DNA from: Parachlorella kessleri
Taxonomy: Eukaryota; Chlorophyta; Trebouxiophyceae; Chlorellales; Chlorellaceae
DNA: 56,302 bases
NCBI GenBank assembly: GCA_001598975.1
Contig: BBXU01000499.1
Coordinates: 1-56,302, forward strand
Direction: 5' to 3'
Below, one piece after another: positions 47,260-56,302 of this stretch; position 1 is the stretch's first letter; each line of letters starts with the position of its first letter. The notes beneath the pieces are model-generated. The model saw only the letters and a program-made list of their open reading frames with translations. It made no database searches and had not been told where the DNA came from. The position numbers were made by a program, and so were the translations under genes.

Positions 47260-49304
47260 GCAGCCATTGTGCTGGGCGAGGAGGCCCATATTGACCGTTC
47301 GGGAATTGGCGCTGAAGTTGCCACACTGTCAGACTTGCCTAGGGAGCTCATAGATGCCATCGGGTCCCTGCTGAGCTTGAGGGACAGGTGAGCTACCAGT
47401 AAAACTGTGGACAGCAGGCAACAGTACATAAGACAGCAGAGGCGTCCGTACACATTCTACTGTACAGCACGTGCTTCTTCGTCACTGGGCCTCTTCGGCA
47501 GCATGTGTTGCCTGTTTGGTCACGAATGTACCCTATGCTGTAAGCTGAAGACACTGTGTCAAAGTGGGACAGCCATCCTCGTGTTGGTCTGGCCTGTGGA
47601 GGGAAGATTGAACTCATCCGCGCTGATTGCTCTGTTACAGGATGAGCCTGACCAGCTGCTGTGCCCTGCTCTGGCGGCGCACTGACGTGGCTGCTAGTGT
47701 GGCAATTTGGGGTGCCCTGCACCTCCCGAAGAAGCTGGAGAACCCTGCTCTGCTCTGGTCGCTATGTGTATGGCTCCGCCGTCGGCGCCGTGCCCTGCAG
47801 CACCTGCACCTTCCGGGCATGCTGCCAGCGCGGCTGGGGCCCGTGTTGGTAGCGTTAGAGGGCAGCAATGTACAGCACCTTGCCTTGTGCTACAGCCGCA
47901 AGCTGGGGCCGGATGGGGCAGCTCCCTTGGACGCACTGTCCCGGCTGTCCTCGCTGTTGTGCCTGGACCTAAGCCATTGCCAGTAGGGAGGTTCCCAGCC
48001 AGTTGGCAGCCCTTGGCAGCAGCTTGTGCAGGTTGGCGCTATCAGGCAACCCTCTGGGGGCAGCAAGGGAGGCAGGCTGGCAGCCTCTGGCCTCACTCAC
48101 GGCGCTGACAGCCTTGGAACTTGAAAATTGTCAGCTCCAACGCCTGCCCCGTCAGCTCGCAGCCCTGGCGGCCCTGCAATCGCTGTTGGCAGACTCTAAC
48201 CCCTCGCTGGGCAGGCATGTGTCAACGGCCTTCGCCCCACTGCGCGCCCTGACCAGGCTCACAGCACTTCAACTCTCCGTATATGCCCCGAAGCGCCTGC
48301 CCACTCTGCTGGCAGCACTGTCCACCAGCTTGGCCAGCCTGGAACTTACCGGCAACCTGCAGGTCGACATTAGCCTGCCAGGCCTAGAGCGATTGACGGC
48401 CCTCACCCGCTTAGTCCTTGCGGAATGTGAGTTGCCAAGGTTGCCCCCACAAGTATCAGCCCTGACGCGACTGGCAGAGTTACAGCTGGCAGGGAGTGGG
48501 CTCAGCGACGAGGAGGGCAGGCCAGCGCACCTCCAGTTGCTGTCAGCCTTGCCAGCTCTCACCCACCTCGACCTCAGCTCTTGCTCACTGCGGCGCCCAC
48601 CAGCTGCGCTGTCCCTCCTGCAGCGTCTGCGCTGCCTTGGCCTGGGTGGTAATTTCACCCTGAGGCACATTGGCGAAGCTCAGTCGGACATGTGGCAGCC
48701 ATTGGCAGCGCTGACAGCGCTCACCCGGCTCGATCTCCGCCGCTGCAGGCTGGATAGCATGCCTGCGCCTGTGCACTTCTTGGGCGCCTCGCTCGTGGAG
48801 CTGCACCTCGGTAGGAGGCCTGAGCCCGTGGTGTTTGACTTTTCGACGGGCTTGACCAGCCTGCACCTGTCACACTGTGGCCTGAAGCAGCTGCCCCCGC
48901 AGATCACAGCGCTGGCGCCCTCGCTGCGTCACCTGAACCTGGAGGGTAACGTGACGCTGGGCAGGCAGCCGGCTGAAACCGCCTTTGCGCACCTGCTTCA
49001 TCTCACCGGGCTGGTGCACCTGGACCTTACAGATTGCGACCTCCGCCGCCTGCCGGCGCAGCTGCAGGCATTGCAGGCGCTGACATACTTGCGGCTGAGC
49101 TTGAACCATGGGCTAAGCGGGGACAGTGAGTCGGTGTGGAGGACCCTGGGGGGCTTGTCTCAGCTTGAGGGCCTGGAAGTGTTGAGATGCGGGCGGCTGT
49201 TACGCACCATGCCACCTGACATAGTCAGGAGGGTGCATGTGACGCTTCGGGGTGCCGTGAAGCACTGCTGTGCGCAACAGTCACAGCGACTTTGCCAACT
49301 GTAA
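47260..49304 (+). pseudogene. Disrupted F-box/LRR copy 2 of the tandem array
   Basis: Exon 1 (about 47260-47387) encodes VLGEEAHIDRSGIGAEVATL followed by the F-box LPRELIDAIGSLLSLRD. Exon 2 begins at 47641 (MSLTSCCALLWRRTDVAAS). At about 47983, TTGCCAGTAGGG stands where the sister copies have two more bases (TTGCCAG-CT-...). The lost pair changes CAG-CTT-AGG into CAG-TAG. From 48003 the LRR frame is open again for 433 residues, with repeats such as LTRLDLRRCRLDSMPAPV and LVHLDLTDCDLRRLPAQL, to TAA at 49302-49304. This is the least damaged copy: a single 2-base deletion separates it from an intact gene. No start codon is seen in the frame of exon 1, so an upstream exon is expected. Confidence 0.72.
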
Positions 49305-50108
49305 GGACGTTGGATAGGGAAGGCCGGGGTGTACTCACTTGGGGAAAATGTGAGAAAACACGAAGGGTGCCCTGCCCTGCAAATGGCGCGCAAGGTTCGG
49401 CGGTTGTCGGGTTATGGTCTTTTTCAAAGGGTATTTGGTTGCTGGTCTTGTCTCCTTTCAAAGTTTACTGCCTCTTATTTGCGTCAAGTTCTCCACAAGT
49501 GGCCAACAGAAAGCTAGGGTAATACGCTCATAATGACAAGCTCCCACTGTGAACTTCAAACGCCCTTTTTACTACAAACATGCACAATCCCGTCTCGACA
49601 CCAACCAACTAGGGCCCTCCTGGTTTGTGACCTGGCTTGGTGTGCAATTGATATTGTGTAGGGAAGTTGCACCTAGTAATATTTCTCCTGAGAACCTTGG
49701 GCTACCAGTCAAACCGCGCCTCCCGAAAGCAGGCCCAGCAGGCTCAGACACGGACGGTCCCAACGGGCACAGTACTTTGTTGCATGCCTGTCGTCTCTTA
49801 GGTACGTTGCACTACCTGCTAAGATGGTCGCGTCTGTGATGGTCAGTAACATGTCACTGCCCTGGCTGGCCTTTTGGCTAAGTCTGCCTGTAATAGCTGT
49901 GGTTGCCACCAAGCAGCTGACACTTTCTCCTTTCAAGAAGGCAGCACAGCCTGTCAGCCAGTGTCAACATGCCGGCACACTGCAGGACGGACCAGGAGCT
50001 CTGGGCTTCCTGTCTCCATCAAAGGCACGCATTGGGTAAAGTTGTCCTGGATGGAAACTGCTGTGCTTGGTCATTGGAGCTAGCACGTCATGCTATTTGT
50101 TATTCAAG
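49305..50108. other. Spacer between LRR copies 2 and 3
   Basis: Repeats the layout of the previous spacer: a segment shared with 45530-45570, then the hydrophobic frame at 49824-50039 (LPWLAFWLSLPVIAVVATKQ). No sure gene. Confidence 0.45.
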
Positions 50109-52027
50109 GCAGCAACGCTGCAGGGCGAGAGGCCTCCAGTAGATACGGCGCCTGGCCTGGATGATGCCGCACTGCTAGGCTTACCTGTGGAGCTCATAGA
50201 TACCATCGGGTCCCTGTTAAGCTTGAGGGACAAGTGAGGTGCCCATGGAAACCTGTAGGGGCGACTGGCAGTGGTACAAACCATGCAAGCGGAGGTGCCG
50301 CCACTCATTCTGCCATTCAATATTTTCGGCACAGGGCCTCTTTGGCAGCAATTCTTGCCTAGTTGTCAACACCGCACCCTAAGATGTAAAGCTCACTAAT
50401 CAACCAATTTTGCTTCCCATAGCAGCGGACTGTGCCGTAGATGCATTGTAGTAAAGCTCACCCCTGTGCATCAAAAGGTACGCTGCCATGCTGCAATCTT
50501 GCCTTGCTTGTGGGACAACTCAAGTGATCACCCGTGACAGTTGCGTTGCAGGGTCAACATGACCAGCTGCTGTGCCCTGCTATGGCGGCGCACTGATGTG
50601 GCAGGTAGCGCAGCGATGTGGGGCGTCCTGCACCTCCAGAAGCAGCTGCCAGACCCAGCCAGGCGCCAGGCGCTATATTCCTGGCTCCAGCGCCGGCGAT
50701 GTGCCCTGCAGCGCCTGCAACTTCCAGGCATGCTGCCAGCGTGGCTGGAACCCTTGCTTAGTGCGTTAGAGGGCAGCAATGTACAGCACCTGGCCTTCTC
50801 CAAGAGCCGCAGGCTGGGGCATGAATGGAAACTTCCCTTGGACTTGCTATCCAGGCTCCCTGCACTGCGAAGCCTAGACCTAGGCAGTTGCCAACTCAGG
50901 GGAGTTCCCAGCCAGTTGGCAGCCCTTGGCAGTAGCCTGTCCAGGTTGGCGCTGCCGGGCAACCCTCTTGGTAATGCTGGTGAAGCAGGTTGGCAGCCTT
51001 TGGCATCGCTCTCCCTGCTCACAGCCTTGGAGCTGGGGGCTTGTAAGCTTAAAGGCCTGCCCAGTCAGCTCTCAGCCCTGTGTGCCCTGAGAGATCTCTC
51101 AGCGGCCCAAAATCACCAGCTGGGCAAGTGCGGGGAGTCAGCCTTCGCCCCACTACGCTCCCTCAGCAAGCTCACGGCAGTGATTCTCTCCGCGTGCTGC
51201 CTGGAGCGCCTACCCACTCAGCTGCCAGCACTGGCCTCCGGCTTGGTCAGCCTTAAACTGACTGGCAACTTGGGCCTCGGCACAGCCGGCAGTCTGCCAG
51301 GCCTGGAGCTGTTGACCTCCCTCACCCTTCTAAACCTTAGTAACTGCGGGTTTCAGCAGTTGCCCTTGCAACTTGCAAACCTGACGCGATTGGTAAAGTT
51401 ACAGCTGGCAGGGAGTGAGCTTGCTGACGAAGGGGGCATGCCAGCCCACCTGCAGATACTGTCAGCCTTTTCCGCTCTCACACACCTCAACCTCGACTCC
51501 TGCTCCCTGCAGCGCCCTCCAGCGTGGCTGTCTCTTCTGCCGCGTCTGCGCTGCCTTAGCCTTTCTTGCAACCTTGCCTTTGGGATGAACGACTGGGGGA
51601 GCGGGATATGTGGCAGCCGTTGGCGGCCCTCACGTCGCTCACTCGGCTTGATCTGAGCTACTGTGAGCTGGATCGCATCCCTGCGCCTGTACTCTTCTTA
51701 AGCGCTTCACTTCTCGAACTGGACCTCAGCGGCAACCGGCATATGGTGTTGCTTGGCTTTCCGACAGGCCTAACCCGCCTGGACTTGTCGTTCTGTGGTT
51801 TGCAGCAGCTGCCCCAGGAGCTCACAGTACTGGCACCCTCGCTGCGGAACCTGGGCCTGGCCAGGAACATTATTTATAGTGAAGTGCTGGACCTGCAGCC
51901 GCCGGACTTGCAGCCGCTGCTTCACCTTACCAGGCTGGTGCAGCTGGACTTAAGAGGGTGCCGCCTTGGCACTCTGCGAGCGCAGCTGCAGGCCCTGAAG
52001 GCTGTCACAGACTTGGAGCTCAGCTGA
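50109..52027 (+). pseudogene. Disrupted F-box/LRR copy 3 of the tandem array
   Basis: Exon 1 (about 50109-50233) encodes LQGERPPVDTAPGLDDAALL and the F-box LPVELIDTIGSLLSLRD. Exon 2 starts at 50552 (VNMTSCCALLWRRTDVAGS). The LRR frame is open to about 51580. There a missing base in AACCTTGCCTTTGGGATG shifts the frame; the following repeats (ERDMWQPLAALTSLTRLDL) lie in another frame up to 52027. The final TGA arises where copies 1 and 2 read AGC-TTG-AAC and this one reads AGC-TGA, a second single-base loss. The usual last 70 or so residues are therefore absent, and poly(G) follows. The position of the F-box ATG of copy 1 is ACG here. Confidence 0.72.
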
Positions 52028-52710
52028 ACTGCATTTTTAAAAGGGGGAGGGGGGGGGGGGGGGGTTCTTGGGTGATGGACAGATTAGGTTTTTTACTTGT
52101 TGGTGTGTGGGTGCTTGTGAAGGTCTTCAGGCCGAAAATTTACCTGTACTCTATTATGGTCATGTACTACAATCTTGTCTGGAGGAGCTAGAGCAGTCAG
52201 TCTCACAGTTACCTTTCTTGATTTTACGTCCTACACTACAACATAACTCTTGAAGACATGCTGCCTTGGTAGAAATATCCCATTTGACATTAAGTCACTT
52301 GTCGAACCCTGCTGGGCTAGAGCGCCGCCTTTTCCTTTTAAAGTGCTTGACCAAGGCATGTTTTGAAGAGTCTGCTGTTGCTTTGAGAAGCTCAGTGACT
52401 GATTGGTTGATTGACTGATTGCTCGACTAGTTGGGGAGTCCGCTGCCACCTGTTCGGTCGAGCGCACATATTTATTAAACTTTGTTATTTGCAAACTATA
52501 TAGTTGTTGTTACTACTGTCTCATTCCTTGCTGTCACGTGCGATTTAGCATAATTGCGCTCTGTGCACCTAACGCACAGGCAGCGCAGAAGCTTATTAGT
52601 TGACTCAACCTTGCGCCTTGACGCAATGGTTACGCAACGCGCCCTAAATCTTACTAACCAAATCCACCATTTCCTCTGCCACCTGCGCCTTCAAAGGCGT
52701 GCATTATGCG
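52028..52710. promoter_or_regulatory. Upstream region of the copper ATPase gene
   Basis: About 680 bases between LRR copy 3 and the copper ATPase. It starts with a G5-A-G16 tract (52043-52064). Further on, AT-rich stretches (TTTATTAAACTTTG, near 52470-52500) could belong to a core promoter. No copper-response element can be claimed by eye. Confidence 0.35.
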
Positions 52711-55700
52711 ATGGATGTTGAAATTTTGAGGCAGATTCCTACTCAGCAACTTCGGACTGCTCTCCTCTTGCGCTGCTTTAGCGGCACTCGCCTTGCCGAC
52801 CCAGCGCAAGCCTGCAAAGAGTTCCGAGCGATCACGCAGTCACAAGTTCACCATGCACAGAGGCGTATTGGGATGAGGGGACTCACAAGTGCTAGACTGC
52901 TAGCCAGGGGCGTGAGCGCGCTTGCCTCCGGCCCAGTAGCTCCAACCGCTGCAGGCTCGGCAGCATGCACAAGAGAGTCAAGCGCACGGTGCTGCCGTCA
53001 GCCAAGACTAACGCCGCGGGCTGTGGGACCCTCACAGGGCAGCCGTTTGCCTTGGAGCATTAGTGCTCAGCCAGCGTGGCTTAGGCGTTCCCCAGCAGTG
53101 CCGCAGTGGAGGTGCCATGCAGCCCTGGCTTCGGTGCAGGAGGTTACAGACCAGCAAGCCACTGCAGGTAATCTTTAGTCCCTTCGCCCTCCCTCTGGCA
53201 TACAGCTCTGTCCAGCCCACCCTGGGGCAAGTAGGCTATAGGCGCCTTGCTGTATGATATTGCTTAAGCTGAACCTACCACAGTTGCCTTAACAAGGTAT
53301 GTATGTTGACCGCTTCCTCAACTCTCAGCCTCCAGTTACGTCCTCTGACTCCCACCCCTCACACTGCCTGCCTGCAGCAGACACCCAGGCAATCGTGCTG
53401 GAGGTGGGAGGCATGAAGTGTGGAGGCTGTAGCGCAGCAGTGCGCCGGATCTTGCAGCAGCAGCCTGGTGTGGCAGCAGCAGCTGTCAACCTGCTCACAG
53501 AGACGGCGGTGGTGCAGGTGTGTCAAACGCACTGTTGTAAGCGGACCAGCAAGTGAGGGCAGGGCCAGGGGCTGTTCGTATGGTGTTCTGGATTCAATGC
53601 TACTCTGGTGCAGGCAAGTTGATGCTAAATTATCTGTGGCGGAGTTGTGGGAAGCAGGTACGAAGCTACACACGTGTAAAGTGCCCCAGGCAGGCCACAC
53701 CCTGCCTTGGGGCCCAAAAAACGAGCGCCATGAAATCTGTGTGGCCATATAAGTCCTGGCTTGTGGCTCTTTAGGTACCTGCCGGCGCCCAGCAAGCTGA
53801 GCAAGACAGCGTGGCACAGCGTGCAGCAGAAGCGCTGACGGCCAAGGGCTTCCCCGCCCGCCTGCGGCCAAGCGATGTGGGGCTGCAACAGGATGCTGCG
53901 GCGCTGGCACAGCGCAAGCAGGAGGAGCTGCAGGGCAGGTGGGTCGGGGTTGGCAGGCCCATTTCTCGACAGGCGGTCTGCCCCCTCACCTTTGGATGCA
54001 GTTTTTCAAACCGGTCTTGCCATTTGCACGCGGAACAGCCATTTGCTGCGGTCCTGAAAACAAATAATACAGCGCTCTGTTGATTTCAGCTTCTGTCCTG
54101 GTTGGTCGAGTGACACCCACTCCTCGATAGGCAGGCTGCCGCCTCACTTTTGGTTGCATCCAACTGACCCTGTCTTGCCGGCCCTATTGGCAAGGGGCAT
54201 TTTTGATGCATCCCTTCTGAACCCACCTGAGCACCACATTGTCCCCTTCAGCCTCTCTCTGTCCCTGGTGGCCTGCGTGCAGCCAGTTCAATCTGGCTTT
54301 TGCGTGGACCCTGGCGCTGGCCTGCGGCTTCCACCATGTGGGCCACCTGCTGCACTCCCTGGGCCTACACCAGTACGCACACACCGAGATCATGCACGGG
54401 CTGGGGGCGGCGTGGGTGGGCGGAGCCCTGGGGGCGGCGTCCTTGCTGGGACCGGGGAGGGAGCTGCTGAGAGAGGGCGCGCTGGCGCTTGCGAGGTAAG
54501 TGTTCTCTGTTGTTCATCCATTCCTAGTGGGAGGAGGCCCTGGGGGCGGCAGCCTTGCTGGGGCCTGGGAGGGAGCTGCTCGAAGAGGGCGCGCTGGTGC
54601 TTGCTCTCTGAGCATTGCTCCGAGCTTCCAAATGGGATGTGGGGCTTTGCTTGCTTGATGGTGAGCCGGCAGGCACAGCATATACAGGCGGGAGCGAGGG
54701 CTGGGAGGACCGTGCCGTGGCTCCCTTGCGAATAGCTTCGAAGCCCTACCACTCCCGCATGCAGGGGCGCTCCCAACATGAACTCGCTCATAGCTGTGGG
54801 CGCCACGACCTCCTTTGGCGCCGGCGCCCTGTCCGCCCTGCTGCCTGGCTTCAGCCTGGACCCGTCCTTTTTGGAGGAGCCCATCATGCTGCTGGCGTTT
54901 GTGCTGCTGGGGAGGACCCTGGAGGCGCGGGCGCGCATGAAGGCCTCAGGTGGGGGTGTGGTGGGGGTGGGTGGGGTGGGGTGGGGCGGGGGGAGGGGGG
55001 GGGGGGTTGCTGAGGCAACATATTATGGTTAACCCACCAGTTTTGAGTAAACTGCGAAGGGGCAATGAGTGGCGGGAGGGCTGAGGCAACATGCGGTTAG
55101 AGCCACCATTGACTAATCAATTGCAGAATCGAAGAGGAGACGTTGCAGGCCGCGTATTGCAGCAGGTTTTGCATGTAGGTCATATGTAATCAAGTGTTTA
55201 GGGCTTTCACCGGCACATCAACCGTGCAGCTTGCGATTGAGGCCAAACCCCTGGCTTGCTTGTGCCGGGCGTTCTTACGTCACACCGACTCCCACGTGCC
55301 CCCTCCCCCCTGCAGCCGACCTCACATCCCTGGCGCACCTGATCCCCTCCCAGACCCGCCTCGTCCTGGACCCCACCGGCGCTGCCGGCGCCAAGCCTGC
55401 TGCGCCCGCTGAGGAGGTCCTGGTGGCCACCCAAAGCGTGCGCAGCGGGGACGTCGTGCGCGTGCTGCCAGGAGAGCGCGTGCCGGTGGATGGCATAGTG
55501 GTGGATGGGCTGGGCAGCGTGGATGAGTCGATGCTGACGGGGGAGTCAAGGTGAGAAGGGCTGCTCCGAGCGAAGCCCTTGATGAGTTTAGCTCACAGGG
55601 TCTCTTTGAAGTTGTCAAATAAGCTGCCAGCGGTGCAGTGCTGGCTGGGTTAGCCCTGTACGTCAAGTGAGCGCTTGGTGGTTGCAAGAATGAGGTTGTG

Positions 55701-56302
55701 AAGCGCTTGTGGGGAGCAAGTGTGGGGTGCTTGGCACTTCAAGTCATCACAAGTCCCCCATCTAAGAGTGTGTGTCTTGCTCGCCGCCACCGCAGGCTGG
55801 TCCCTGTGACCTCTGGCGATGCTGTGACCGGCGGGACAGTGCTGTACGAGGCCCCCTTGACGCTCAAGGCCACCAGCACCGGCTCCTCATCCACGCTGGC
55901 CGGCATTGGCAGGTGTGTGCTTATAAACAGCGACTGAAGTTGCAGGCATGGGCATAGTGGCATGTTGGAGTTAAAGTGGGCATGTGCACCCTGATGGCAG
56001 CAGCATGATCTCGAGTTGTCCTTTCTCCGGCTGCGAAACAGTCAGCATCTGGCGCCTTCATTGCTCTCGCCTTTTGTCGCTTTCAGCGCGGACTGGTGAA
56101 AGGTAGCCCCTCCAGTCGTGTAAGCTTTCCACATGCGGATCCTCGAGCGACTGGCTAGCATTCCAGGGCCATTTCTAGCACATGCCTCACCAGGCCGACC
56201 CACAGTTTCCCATTGCGCAAGCTGGTAGCGGAGGCGCAGTCCCGTGAGGCGCCCGTGCAGCCCATACCAAAGGTCTGCAAATGAAGATGACCCCCCNCCC
56301 CC
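52711..56302 (+). CDS. Copper-transporting P1B-type ATPase, chloroplast PAA/HMA8-like (3' end missing)
   Basis: Pumps Cu(I) across a chloroplast membrane to supply plastocyanin. Exons, in phase: 52711-53167, 53378-53517, 53775-53938, 54283-54495, 54765-54949, 55316-55550, 55796-55912; an eighth probably starts at 56206 ([14 protein letters not shown]). Exon 1 (152 residues) is basic and Ser/Ala-rich, like a transit peptide; ATG 52875 is an alternative start. The heavy-metal-associated domain follows, with GMKCGGC (Cys167, Cys170). Then come membrane helices ([58 protein letters not shown]) and the actuator domain with [16 protein letters not shown] and TGES. The CPC helix, phosphorylation site and nucleotide domain lie beyond the window. 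The SPNMNSL-like and LGRTLE motifs favour PAA1/PAA2 over other copper ATPases. Confidence 0.92.
54527..54602 (+). repeat. Partial duplicate of copper-ATPase exon 4
   Basis: This intronic stretch repeats the end of exon 4 (54416-54491), offset by about 112 bases and about 90% identical: GCCCTGGGGGCGGC...GAGCTGCT...GAGGGCGCGCTGG. The copy lacks the GAG/GTAAGT splice donor of the original and reads CTCTCTGAG instead, so it should not be spliced in. Confidence 0.85.
54995..55006. repeat. G12 homopolymer in a G-rich intron start
   Basis: The intron after exon 5 of the copper ATPase opens with a G-rich stretch (GTGGGGGTGGGTGG...), ending in 12 G. It could form a G-quadruplex (inference). Confidence 0.7.
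56291..56302. other. C tract with ambiguous base at window end
   Basis: C6-N-C5 closes the window. The single N at 56297 marks unresolved sequence, so the copper ATPase model must not be extended from here. Confidence 0.8.

Noticed and set aside
1..56302. CRISPR arrays, tRNA or rRNA genes, bacterial-type operons
   Set aside because: None seen; the regular repeats are intronic tandem repeats without spacers, and gene structure is eukaryotic throughout.

Overview
The window looks like nuclear DNA from a green alga (Chlorophyta). Nearly every gene is cut into many short exons, and the introns mostly start GTGAGT/GTGGGT and end GCAG. The recognisable proteins are plant- or algal-type: non-phosphorylating GAPDH, a BAT1-like amino-acid permease, a PAA/HMA8-type copper ATPase and a DUF1336/EDR2-like protein. 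A TGTAA polyadenylation motif follows some genes. Glutamine runs from CAG/CTG repeats and long G tracts are common. I cannot place it more finely. All gene models were spliced by hand: exon ends were chosen where reading phase and conserved protein sequence agree. There are no operons; genes stand alone, often as divergent pairs.

Left part (1-20 kb). A partial minus-strand gene of unknown function (141-519) runs off the left edge. Then come SDHC (succinate dehydrogenase cytochrome b subunit, 908-3122, +) and an EDR2-C/DUF1336 protein (4280-8929, -). The latter is divergent from a cyclin T/K-like gene (9267-12095, +). Next are an AT-hook plus bZIP-basic-region protein (about 13313-15524, +), an unidentified roughly six-helix membrane protein (16127-17354, -) and an F-box/LRR gene with an in-frame stop (18039-19805, +).

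Middle part (20-42 kb). GapN (20799-25265, -) has 12 exons and an intact active site; its introns carry a 20-bp hairpin and tandem repeats. Beside it lies a badly decayed F-box/LRR relic (25780-26770, -). Two tandem paralogues of an unrecognised helical protein follow (27390-29905 and 30594-34427, +). The second has a 1165-bp piggyBac-like element, flanked by TTAA, in its second intron. A BAT1-like permease in 18 exons fills 35356-41795.

Right part (42-56 kb). Three tandem F-box/LRR copies (43024-45115, 47260-49304, 50109-52027) are each broken by small indels or stops. The last gene is the 5' part of a chloroplast-type copper P1B-ATPase (52711 to the window end), carrying a partial duplicate of its own exon in an intron. 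The window ends in a C tract with one N, probably an assembly gap.

The metabolic genes are intact, with matching phases across dozens of junctions, while all five F-box/LRR loci show at least one disablement. This points to real birth-and-death evolution of that family more than to poor sequence. The least-described material is the paralogous pair at 27-34 kb, the piggyBac-like insertion, and the LRR array.
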